From positions 1-23,985 of the forward strand of contig JBPCTQ010000040.1 of assembly GCA_051011595.1 (NCBI GenBank): a stretch of 23,985 nt of DNA. The letters run 5' to 3'. The DNA is from JAOUEE01 sp051011595. GTDB taxonomy: Bacteria > Actinomycetota > Acidimicrobiia > Acidimicrobiales > SHLQ01. A program made the position numbers and the translations under genes. Shown in pieces: positions 8,845 to 15,902 of this stretch (positions are counted from its first letter, which is position 1; every line of letters starts with the position of its first letter). The notes beneath the pieces are model-generated. The model had not been told where the DNA came from and made no database searches. It saw only the letters and a list, made by a program, of their open reading frames with translations.

Positions 8845-9960
8845 GTGGCCCATCCTCGTCCGGCCGACATCGAAGCCGATGTTCGCCGCGACCGGCATCG
8901 TGTCGGGCTGACGGGACGGATGCGGGCCGACGGTATCCCGGGTCTGGTCAGCGCTGCCGTAGTCGACGGTCAGCCTTCGTGGAGTCGTGGCCACGGACTG
9001 GCCTGTGTGGACGACGGCATCCCGGTCGGCGCCGACACCGTCTTCCAATGTTGCTCGCTCTCCAAACCGGTGGCCGCAGTCGGGGTGCTGTCGCTGGTGG
9101 CCGCCGGCCGGGTGGGTCTCGACGAAGACGTTCGTCCGCTGCTGGCCTACGACATCGATCGCCACCGTCTGTATTCCGGCGCCGCTCCCGCCATCACCGT
9201 GCGGCGGTTGCTCATGCACCGCAACGGCATCACCGGGCGGGGGACCACGCCGGACAAACGGGGTCGTCGATTCGTTCGCGGGGGAGGGGGGTCGGTTCGA
9301 TTCCCCGGAACCTACGACTCGCCCATTCCGTCGATCCGGGATTTCTGGTCGGGTTACAAGGGTCGGGCCGGGGTGATGGTGACGCACGCCCCCGACCAAC
9401 AGCGCTCGTACTCCGGGCTCGGGTACCTGGTGCTCGAACACCTCTGCGAACAACTCACGGGGCGGCGGTTCGGTGAGTGGATGGACGAGCGGATCCTCGG
9501 CCCGCTGGGTATGACGGCCAGCACGTTCGACCTCGACCCTCGGCTCGGGCGGCCGCTGGCGTGCGGACACGACAGCAAGGGCCGGGTGCTCCCGGGCCGA
9601 CGGGAGCTGTGCCCGTGGTCAGCCGCGGCAGGGCTCTACACCACCGCCGGCGACATGGCCCGGTTTCTGGCGTTCCTGGTGAACGAGGGGCGGGTCGGTT
9701 CCGAAGTGGTACTCGACCGCGACCTCACCGTGGCCATGACCACCGACGGGCTCTGTGTCACCGTGGCCGGACGCGGCCACAACCGCCGGTTCCGTCACAC
9801 CGGGTCCAACGCCGGGTTCCGCACCATTCTGGTGGGATATCCGGGACCCCGGGGTGGTGTCGTGGTGATGGCCAACAGCGGCGTCATCGCGGCCGGCGGC
9901 GGAGTCTCGGCGATGGCCGCCGCCACCGCTCGTGCCCATCGTTGGCCGGGGGCGCGCTGA
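8845..9960 (+). CDS. Beta-lactamase-fold serine hydrolase (class C / esterase type), 371 aa
   Basis: A penicillin-binding-protein-like serine hydrolase, probably an esterase or peptidase. The nucleophile motif is S71-L-S-K74 in QCCSLSKPVAAVG. The second motif, usually YxN, is Y189-S-G, and the third, usually KTG, is H318-T-G in RHTGSNAGFR; both variants are common in class C esterases. There is no signal peptide, so it should be cytoplasmic, unlike true beta-lactamases. The GTG at 8845 lies one base after the kinase stop and is the best start; the next ATG (MRADGIPG) would cut the N-terminal strand. No Shine-Dalgarno sequence is evident, consistent with reinitiation after the upstream stop. 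It is the last gene of the P450 operon and runs into the convergent desaturase 12 bases later. Confidence 0.87.
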   Translation: MAHPRPADIEADVRRDRHRVGLTGRMRADGIPGLVSAAVVDGQPSWSRGHGLACVDDGIPVGADTVFQCCSLSKPVAAVGVLSLVAAGRVGLDEDVRPLLAYDIDRHRLYSGAAPAITVRRLLMHRNGITGRGTTPDKRGRRFVRGGGGSVRFPGTYDSPIPSIRDFWSGYKGRAGVMVTHAPDQQRSYSGLGYLVLEHLCEQLTGRRFGEWMDERILGPLGMTASTFDLDPRLGRPLACGHDSKGRVLPGRRELCPWSAAAGLYTTAGDMARFLAFLVNEGRVGSEVVLDRDLTVAMTTDGLCVTVAGRGHNRRFRHTGSNAGFRTILVGYPGPRGGVVVMANSGVIAAGGGVSAMAAATARAHRWPGAR

Positions 9961-9972
9961 GACGAGTTTCGA

Positions 9973-10875
9973 TCAGACCGGGCTGGGGGTCATCCCGACG
10001 CGCTTCTCGAACGCCTCGGCACTCTCGAGCAGCTTGGCCGGCAGGGCCATGAGTTTGTCGCGGGCCTGGTCGGCGGCCGGGTCGAGTCCCTCCAGCTCCT
10101 CGATGCGCCAGTCACGCAGCAGGGGGCTCACCACCCGATCGGCGTGGATCCGGAGGTTGTAGACCCCGGCCTTGGCCATGGCGATGGCCCGCCGCAGGTA
10201 CTTCGGGATACCGGTGCCCGGCATCTCGAACTCGTCGAACACCCGCCACATACCGGTGACGACCGCCGAGGGATCGTGTTCGAGCATGGCCGTGACCACA
10301 CCCCGATAGAACATGAAGTGGTGGTTCTCGTCGGCCGCCACCCGGCTCATGACCTCGTAGGCGATTTCGTCGTCGGCCAGCTTGCCGGCGTTGCGATGGC
10401 TGATGCGGGTGGCCAACTCCTGGGCCGAGGTGTACACGAACACCTCGATGGGGTCGACGAAGTCGTTGCTCCAACCTTTGGTGACGGTCTGGACCCGGTC
10501 GTCCTCGAGGGCCCGCGGATCACAGTTCCGAGAGGCCAACAGGTAACTCCGCATGGCAATGGCGTGCTGGCCTTCTTCGGCCGTCCAGGTCTTGGACCAG
10601 GCGGTCATGGCCGAGTCGGGTGCAAACGCCGTGGCCAACCGCAGGTGGTAGTAGGGCAGGTTGTCCTCGGTGAGCAGGTTGAGGACCAGCGCGGTGCGGG
10701 CTTCGGGGGCCAGGGTGGCCTGCGACTCGTCCCACGGATCGTCGCGATAGCTGCGCCCCAGCTCCCACGGGACGACCTCGTGGGCGTACCAATGCTCGCG
10801 TCGGCTGTGGTGATCGTCGATGAGTCGAGCGATGTCGGGTTCGACGGCGGTCATCAGGTCGGCACGAGAGCTCAC
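9973..10875 (-). CDS. DesA-type acyl-ACP desaturase (di-iron, FA_desaturase_2), 300 aa
   Basis: A soluble ferritin-like desaturase that would introduce a double bond into an ACP-bound acyl chain using oxygen and ferredoxin. The di-iron ligands are visible: E70 in LLTEDNLPYYH, E101-x-x-H104 in TAEEGQHA, E153 in AQELATRISHRN, and E183-x-x-H186 in AADENHHFMFY. The order and surrounding residues closely follow mycobacterial DesA1/DesA2. The GTG at 10875 (VSSRADLMTAVEPDIARL) was preferred because the DesA N-terminal helix aligns through that segment; an ATG at 10854 would remove seven residues. Neither has a good Shine-Dalgarno sequence. It lies 71 bases downstream of the thiolase on the same strand and is probably cotranscribed with it. 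A mycolic or other long-chain acid role cannot be assumed. Confidence 0.93.
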   Translation of the reverse strand: MSSRADLMTAVEPDIARLIDDHHSRREHWYAHEVVPWELGRSYRDDPWDESQATLAPEARTALVLNLLTEDNLPYYHLRLATAFAPDSAMTAWSKTWTAEEGQHAIAMRSYLLASRNCDPRALEDDRVQTVTKGWSNDFVDPIEVFVYTSAQELATRISHRNAGKLADDEIAYEVMSRVAADENHHFMFYRGVVTAMLEHDPSAVVTGMWRVFDEFEMPGTGIPKYLRRAIAMAKAGVYNLRIHADRVVSPLLRDWRIEELEGLDPAADQARDKLMALPAKLLESAEAFEKRVGMTPSPV

Positions 10876-10946
10876 TCGTGCAGTCTGCCAGGTATGAGGC
10901 CGCCGATGGCTCTCGGGCACGAGATCGTGGTGGAGGCCCGAGCCGG

Positions 10947-12137
10947 TCAGCCCAACTCGGTGCCCAGGATGCTCACGAACGACACCATCTCGCCGGGGTA
11001 CCCCCCGAGGTTGTGGACCAGGCCCAGCGTGCGATCGGTGTCGATCTGGCGGTCGTCGCCGGCCTCGCCCCGCAGCTGGAGCCAGCATTCGTAGTGCATG
11101 CGGAGCCCTGACGCTCCCACCGGGTGACCGAACGCCTTGAGCCCTCCATCGGGGTTGATCGGGAGGGCACCGTCGAGCCGGTAGGTGCCGTCGAGCACCT
11201 CGCGCCAGGCGGTGCCCCGATCGGCGAAGCCGAGGTCTTCCATGAGCACCAGTTCGGTGATGGTGAAGCAGTCGTGCACCTCGGCCATGGCGATCTCGGC
11301 TCGAGGGTCCGTCACACCGGCCTGCCGGTAGGCGTCTTCGGCGGCCATCTGGCATTCGGGCAGGGTGGTGAACGAGAACTCCGGGTCGATGACCCCGCCG
11401 CCGGTCCCGGACACGAATGACAGCGCCTTCACGTACAACGGGTTGTCGCAGTACTTGTGGGCCTCGTCGGCCCGCACCACGATGGCGCCGGCTGCACCGT
11501 CGGCGACACCGGCGCAGTCGAACACGCTGAGTCGTCCGGCCACCGCGGCCATCTGACAGATCGCCTCGGCCGAGGTCTCCCGCCGGAACTGGGCCAGGGG
11601 ATTGCGGGCGCCGTTGTAGTGGTTCTTCTCGGCAATGGTGGCCGCAGCCAGACGGACCTCGTCCTCGTCGACGCCGTAAGCGTCGGCATAGGCCGGCAAC
11701 AACAAGGCGAACATGGCGGCGGCCGTCAGGTTGCGTTTGGTGCCGTCATTGGGAATGGGGAACGCGTTGAGGCCCTGATAACCGGAATCCTTGACCTTCT
11801 CGACGCCCAGGGCCATGGCCACGTCGTAGGCCCCGCTGGCCACCGCGTAACACGCCTGGCGCAGCGCTTCGGAACCGGTGGCGCAGAAGTTCTCGACGCG
11901 TGTCACCGGTTTGCCCTCCACCTTGAGCGCCGCCGAGAGGGTGAGCCCGGACATCCCCGACTGGGCTGTGCCGACCCAGAACGCGTCGATGTCGGACTGC
12001 TGGACACCGGCCGACGCATAGGTGAGCTGGGCGGCGTCCACCACCAGATCGTCGGCGGAGCTGTCCCAATGCTCCTTGAACGGAACGCAGCCCATTCCGA
12101 TGATGGCCACCTGATCCTTGATGCCGTGTGAACCCAT
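10947..12137 (-). CDS. SCP2-type thiolase family protein, 396 aa
   Basis: A thiolase-fold enzyme of the lipid-transfer/SCP2 group, acting on acyl-CoA carbon-carbon bonds. The nucleophilic Cys is C85 in VENFCATGSEAL, H288 lies in EVHDCFTITE, and H338 in the GHP motif of GGLKAFGHPVGASG. The C-terminal motif reads GLVHNLGG; SCP2 thiolases usually have CLQHNLG there, so the second catalytic Cys position appears to be Gly372. That leaves open a degradative thiolase, a retro-aldolase like Ltp2, or a noncatalytic partner. The start ATG has AGAGGGA 6-7 bases upstream, overlapping the stop codon of the preceding DUF35-fusion gene 11 bases away, so the two are coupled. Thiolase-DUF35 pairs form complexes in archaea and in steroid catabolism. 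Confidence 0.9.
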   Translation of the reverse strand: MGSHGIKDQVAIIGMGCVPFKEHWDSSADDLVVDAAQLTYASAGVQQSDIDAFWVGTAQSGMSGLTLSAALKVEGKPVTRVENFCATGSEALRQACYAVASGAYDVAMALGVEKVKDSGYQGLNAFPIPNDGTKRNLTAAAMFALLLPAYADAYGVDEDEVRLAAATIAEKNHYNGARNPLAQFRRETSAEAICQMAAVAGRLSVFDCAGVADGAAGAIVVRADEAHKYCDNPLYVKALSFVSGTGGGVIDPEFSFTTLPECQMAAEDAYRQAGVTDPRAEIAMAEVHDCFTITELVLMEDLGFADRGTAWREVLDGTYRLDGALPINPDGGLKAFGHPVGASGLRMHYECWLQLRGEAGDDRQIDTDRTLGLVHNLGGYPGEMVSFVSILGTELG

Positions 12138-12143
12138 GCTGTT

Positions 12144-12150
12144 TCCCTCT
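12144..12150 (-). promoter_or_regulatory. Shine-Dalgarno AGAGGGA of the thiolase gene
   Basis: The minus strand reads AGAGGGA 6 bases before the thiolase ATG and overlaps the TAG stop (12149-12151) of the upstream fusion gene, an arrangement that favours translational coupling. Confidence 0.65.
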
Positions 12151-13549
12151 ACGACCCGCGGACGGGGCGGCCTTTCCAGAAGTAGTTGCTGATGCCATCG
12201 GCCACGAACAAACGACGAAACGTCATCTCCACCCGGTCGCCGATGGCCACATCGTCGGGATCGACGTCGGTGAGCTCGATGGGCATGCGGCCGCCACCGT
12301 CGAAATCGACCACCGCGAACACGATGGGTGGATTGACCGAATAGGCCAGCTTGTCGATGGTGTAGGTGACCACCGTGCCGACCGCGTCGGCCATCGCGAT
12401 GGGTTCCATGTCGTCGACGCTTCCGTCGGATATGGAGGCTCGTGCCGGGGGCATGTGGATGGCGCCACTCTGTCGGTCCTGGCTGCCGACGAACCCGAAC
12501 TTCCAGTCATCGTTGCGGGCTGCGGCCGACGACGACGGTCGATCGGGCGAGGGCCGGCGGGGCGGTTCGGGCACGACCATGCCCCGCCAGGAGAGGAACT
12601 TGGCGTAACTGACCGGGCCACCGTTGTCGATCTGGGTGGCCACCGTGCGAGTCGGACGACGGGATCCGACCGCAGCGCCGGTACGGAACAACAGCACCTC
12701 GGCCCCGTCGGCGAGCACCACCAGGGCGATGGTCTGATCGGGTTCGGCCGTATCGAGCGCCGCACTCAGCAGCACGGCCGGATGGGCCGCGCCGGTGTTG
12801 CCGATGGCATCGGTGAGGTCGGGGGCCACATGGGCCACCCCGAGGGCCCCGGCCGCTCGTTTGACCGACCGGGGATGCAGGCCGGTGACCAGGGCCACAT
12901 CGAGGTCGTCCGGGGTCAGGTCGGCATCGGCCAAGGCCGCTTTCCATGCCTGGTCGGCGAGCGGCAGGTACTGCATCTCGCTGAAGCGGTCGTCCCAGCC
13001 CTTGGAGCGGGTCTGCCCCGGATTCCGCCAGCGATCGACGAACTCGGCCGTGGCCACTCCGGACCCGACGAGGGTGGCCAACACCTCGGAGTCGTCGCCG
13101 TCGCCCACCATGATCGCCGCGGCCCCGTCGCCGCCGCCGGCCTCCTCGGCGCCGGTGGGGTTGGCCATACGGATGTCGCTGGTGACCACCAGGGTGGTGC
13201 CGCTGCCGTCGAGCGCCGTGCGCAGGGCAGCCACTCCGCTGCGTTGTGAACCCAACATGTCGACGGCGGCGCTGCTTCCCGGTAGCCGCAACACGGCGTG
13301 AATGGCGGTGGCGTTGGTGCGGTCGAGGTAGGCGGGGTCGGTGGTGGCGAACCACACCTGGTCGGGGGTGGTCGCACTGCCGCGGGCTGCGACCCGGGCC
13401 GCCTCGGCACCCATGGACGTGGTGTCCTCGTCGAAGGAGGCCACCGCCCGTGTGCCCGGACCGCCCTCGGATCCGAAGAAGTCGGCGATCGAGCTCCGCT
13501 CGAGTCGGCGGAAGGGGACGTGGGTGCCGTGGGCCAGGATGCCTCGCAT
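12149..13549 (-). CDS. HMG-CoA-synthase-like thiolase-fold domain fused to DUF35 OB-fold, 466 aa
   Basis: The N-terminal part (about 1-325) has the thiolase fold of 3-hydroxy-3-methylglutaryl-CoA synthase: H225 in TGLHPRSVKR matches the HMGCS catalytic His, and N251 in IGNTGAAHPA matches the conserved Asn. The position of the catalytic Cys reads VDMLGSQRSGVAAL, with no Cys (about Q102). The C-terminal part (about 350-466) is DUF35, recognised by IELTDVDPDDVAIGDRVEM and the end ISNYFWKGRP. The zinc-ribbon segment before it (355-376) keeps PP-A-R but has D358, S361, S372 and D375 where cysteines are expected. The start at MRGILAHGTHVPF fits the fold and has a leaderless-style -10 box 7 bases upstream. 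It is coupled to the thiolase; archaeal thiolase, DUF35 and HMGCS form one complex, and here two parts are fused. Confidence 0.85.
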   Translation of the reverse strand: MRGILAHGTHVPFRRLERSSIADFFGSEGGPGTRAVASFDEDTTSMGAEAARVAARGSATTPDQVWFATTDPAYLDRTNATAIHAVLRLPGSSAAVDMLGSQRSGVAALRTALDGSGTTLVVTSDIRMANPTGAEEAGGGDGAAAIMVGDGDDSEVLATLVGSGVATAEFVDRWRNPGQTRSKGWDDRFSEMQYLPLADQAWKAALADADLTPDDLDVALVTGLHPRSVKRAAGALGVAHVAPDLTDAIGNTGAAHPAVLLSAALDTAEPDQTIALVVLADGAEVLLFRTGAAVGSRRPTRTVATQIDNGGPVSYAKFLSWRGMVVPEPPRRPSPDRPSSSAAARNDDWKFGFVGSQDRQSGAIHMPPARASISDGSVDDMEPIAMADAVGTVVTYTIDKLAYSVNPPIVFAVVDFDGGGRMPIELTDVDPDDVAIGDRVEMTFRRLFVADGISNYFWKGRPVRGS

Positions 13550-13556
13550 TGGTCCG

Positions 13557-13562
13557 AGGGTA
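13557..13562 (-). promoter_or_regulatory. -10 box TACCCT, leaderless promoter of the thiolase operon
   Basis: TACCCT on the minus strand matches TAnnnT and ends 7 bases before the ATG of the HMGCS/DUF35 gene, so transcription would begin at or next to the start codon. No Shine-Dalgarno sequence is present, which agrees with a leaderless mRNA. Confidence 0.5.
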
Positions 13563-13601
13563 TTGGGCGCGTGTGGCAAGCACATAAGCCTGCCCACTTA
13601 C

Positions 13602-13632
13602 TTGGCCAGGACCGCCCCGGTGCGGGTAGTGT
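13602..13632 (+). promoter_or_regulatory. Leaderless promoter of the MFS-LivF/LivHMG operon (TTGGCC-19-TAGTGT)
   Basis: TAGTGT (13627-13632) fits TAnnnT and ends 8 bases before the ATG at 13641. TTGGCC (13602-13607) lies 19 bases upstream as a partial -35. No Shine-Dalgarno sequence is visible, supporting leaderless initiation. Confidence 0.5.
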
Positions 13633-13640
13633 CGGCGGCG

Positions 13641-15902
13641 ATGTCGGATTCCGGGGGGAATGAGCAGTCGTCGGCCGCGTCTTTGACGGCCACCATGCTC
13701 GACGAAGAAGCAGCCAGGCTTGCCGCTCAGGCCGAGCGCGACGAGGGCATCATCTTCGCCGACGACATGTTGCCTGGGGTCGGCAGCGAGGAGATGACCC
13801 TGAAGGAGGGTCTGGCCAAGGGCGGCGTCCGGACGTTCCTCGTGTTGCTGGTGCTGAACAGCCTCGACGAGCTCGAGGGCGCCACCATGAGTGTGTTGGC
13901 GCCCGACATCCGCGACACCTTCGGTGTGTCCGACGGTGTCATCACCTTCATCGTGTCGGCCTCGTTCGCCTTCGTGGTCCTCGGGGCCATGCCCATGGGC
14001 TGGCTGGCCGATCGCTACAAGCGCCCACCCATCATCGGCACGGCCAGCGCCATCTTCGGTGCCATGGTGTTCATGTCGGGCCTCGCCGTGAACGCCTTCA
14101 TGCTGTTCTGGGCCCGTTTCGGTGTCGGGGTGGCCAAATCCAACACCATCCCGGTCCACGGCAGCCTCATCGCTGACACCTACCCCATCGGGGTCCGAGG
14201 TCGAATCAACGCAACCAATGCGATGGTCGGGCGGTTCATCGGTGCGGCCAGTCCCGCCCTGGCCGGCACCATCGCCTTCGCCTTCGGTGAGGACGGCTGG
14301 CGCTACGCCTTCCTCATCCTCGGACTGCCGGTCACCGCCTTCGCCATCTTCGCCTTCTTCCTCAAGGAACCACCCCGCGGCCAATGGGAGAAGCAGGATG
14401 TGGTCGGTGAGGTGCTCGACGATGCCGAGCCGGCACCAGTGGCCATCGAAGCCGCCTTCGCCCGCCTCTGGAAGATCAACACACTGCGGTCGGTGATCGT
14501 CGCCTTCTCGGCCATGGGTTTCAGCCTTTTCACCGGCGCGGTGTTGGCCAATCTGTTCCTCGAGGATGAGTTCGGCCTCACCAACCTGCAGCGGGGTTGG
14601 CTCGCAACCGCAACTGCCATTCCCACCATCCTCGTTGTGCCGTTCGTGGGCCGATACTTCGACCGGCTCTATCGCCGGGCGCCCAGTCGGGCGCTGGCCA
14701 CCATCGGGTTCTTGTTGTTGCCGTCGGCCATTCTGGTGCCGGCCCAGTACTACCTGGCGCCCAACATGTTGGAGAACACCGCTCTGGTGTTGCCAGGCGG
14801 GTACGAGGTGCCGGCCTCGGTGCTCATGTTCGGCGTGTTCAACGCCCTCAACGCTCTGCTGGCCGGGTCGGCCTTCGCCATGGTGGGCCCCGTCATCCAG
14901 GCCGTGGTTCCGTACCGGTTGCGGGGGCTCGGCTCGGCCATGGCGACCATGTACATCTTCTTCATCGGCGCGGTGGGTGGTGGCCTCATCGCGGCGTGGG
15001 CCTCCAACACCTGGAGCCCCCGCTTCGCGGCGATGCTCGCCGTGCCGGCCATGCTCATCGGCGGAATCACCGTGATCCGGGGATCACGGTTCATCCGCAA
15101 CGACCTGTCTCTCGTGGTGTCCGAACTCCAGGAAGAACAGGAGGAGCACGAACGCCAGCGCAGTGACCCGGACTCCATCCCCACCATCCAGGTCAACAAC
15201 ATCGACTTCAGCTACGGCAACGTCCAGGTGCTCTTCGACGTCGACTTCGAGGTGCGCCCGGGCGAGGTCCTGGCCTTGTTGGGAACCAACGGCGCCGGCA
15301 AGTCCACCATCCTGCGGGTCATCTCGGGACTCAGTACACCCGAGCGGGGTGTGGTGCGGCTCAACGGCCGCAACATCACCTTCGCGTCGCCCGAACAACG
15401 CAACCGTATGGGTGTGCACCTGCTGCTCGGCGGCAAGGGGGTGTTCGACACCATGAGCATCCGCCAGAACCTGGTGATGGCGGCCTTCCCGTACCGCAAG
15501 GACAAAGCCGACGTGGAGCGGCGCATCGAACGGGTCTACGACCTGTTCCCCGACCTGCGCGAACGACGCAACCAGCGAGCCGGGTCCCTGTCGGGCGGAC
15601 AGCAGCAGATGCTGGCGCTGGCCGCCACCCTGTTGCACGACCCCGAGGTGCTCATCATCGACGAGCTGTCGCTCGGCCTGGCACCCATCGTCGTCGAGGA
15701 GCTGCTCGGTGTGGTCGAGCGGCTGCGGGCCGAGGACCTCACCATCATCATCGTGGAGCAGTCGCTGAACGTGGCGCTCGCCATCTCTGACCGGGCCGTG
15801 TTCCTCGAGAAGGGGCGTGTGCGCTTCGAAGGCGACGCCCAGGAGCTGGCCGAACGAGACGACCTGGCCCGCGCCGTGTTCCTCGGTGACGAGGGCGGCT
15901 GA
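13641..15902 (+). CDS. MFS permease fused to LivF-type ABC ATPase, 753 aa
   Basis: Residues about 50-495 are a major facilitator permease with two halves of about six membrane segments. Motif A is GWLADRYKRPP near 120, with an echo GRYFDRLYRR in the second half. A charged linker (ELQEEQEEHERQR) leads to a nucleotide-binding domain from about 515. It has Walker A G548-TNGAGKST556, signature L650-SGGQQQ, Walker B VLIIDE with D674-E675, and VEQSLNVAL in the H-loop region. LivF proteins normally have Gln there, so this is a LivF-like ATPase. The fusion is in frame with no frameshift sign. The ATG at 13641 fits the leaderless promoter. The stop overlaps the LivHMG start (TGATG). An ATPase joined to a secondary transporter is unexpected; the ATPase may serve the neighbouring LivHM permease, with the MFS part a second path or an anchor. 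Confidence 0.9.
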   Translation: MSDSGGNEQSSAASLTATMLDEEAARLAAQAERDEGIIFADDMLPGVGSEEMTLKEGLAKGGVRTFLVLLVLNSLDELEGATMSVLAPDIRDTFGVSDGVITFIVSASFAFVVLGAMPMGWLADRYKRPPIIGTASAIFGAMVFMSGLAVNAFMLFWARFGVGVAKSNTIPVHGSLIADTYPIGVRGRINATNAMVGRFIGAASPALAGTIAFAFGEDGWRYAFLILGLPVTAFAIFAFFLKEPPRGQWEKQDVVGEVLDDAEPAPVAIEAAFARLWKINTLRSVIVAFSAMGFSLFTGAVLANLFLEDEFGLTNLQRGWLATATAIPTILVVPFVGRYFDRLYRRAPSRALATIGFLLLPSAILVPAQYYLAPNMLENTALVLPGGYEVPASVLMFGVFNALNALLAGSAFAMVGPVIQAVVPYRLRGLGSAMATMYIFFIGAVGGGLIAAWASNTWSPRFAAMLAVPAMLIGGITVIRGSRFIRNDLSLVVSELQEEQEEHERQRSDPDSIPTIQVNNIDFSYGNVQVLFDVDFEVRPGEVLALLGTNGAGKSTILRVISGLSTPERGVVRLNGRNITFASPEQRNRMGVHLLLGGKGVFDTMSIRQNLVMAAFPYRKDKADVERRIERVYDLFPDLRERRNQRAGSLSGGQQQMLALAATLLHDPEVLIIDELSLGLAPIVVEELLGVVERLRAEDLTIIIVEQSLNVALAISDRAVFLEKGRVRFEGDAQELAERDDLARAVFLGDEGG
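15891..15895 (+). promoter_or_regulatory. Shine-Dalgarno GAGGG of the LivHMG fusion gene
   Basis: GAGGG lies 6 bases before the ATG at 15902, inside the last codons of the MFS-LivF gene, and supports the TGATG coupled start. Confidence 0.6.

Noticed and set aside
7773..9960. Antibiotic resistance pair (aminoglycoside kinase plus beta-lactamase)
   Set aside because: The kinase is closer to EcKL-type enzymes, the serine hydrolase has no signal peptide and has YSG/HTG motifs, and both are coupled to catabolic genes.
12507..14384. Long minus-strand frame (625 codons) across the divergent promoter region
   Set aside because: It overlaps two well-supported genes in other frames, and its translation is Arg/Gly/His-rich without motifs; a high-GC shadow.
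15730..15790. Missing switch His in the LivF-type ATPase (VEQS)
   Set aside because: LivF proteins commonly have Gln at this place, so it is not evidence of inactivation.
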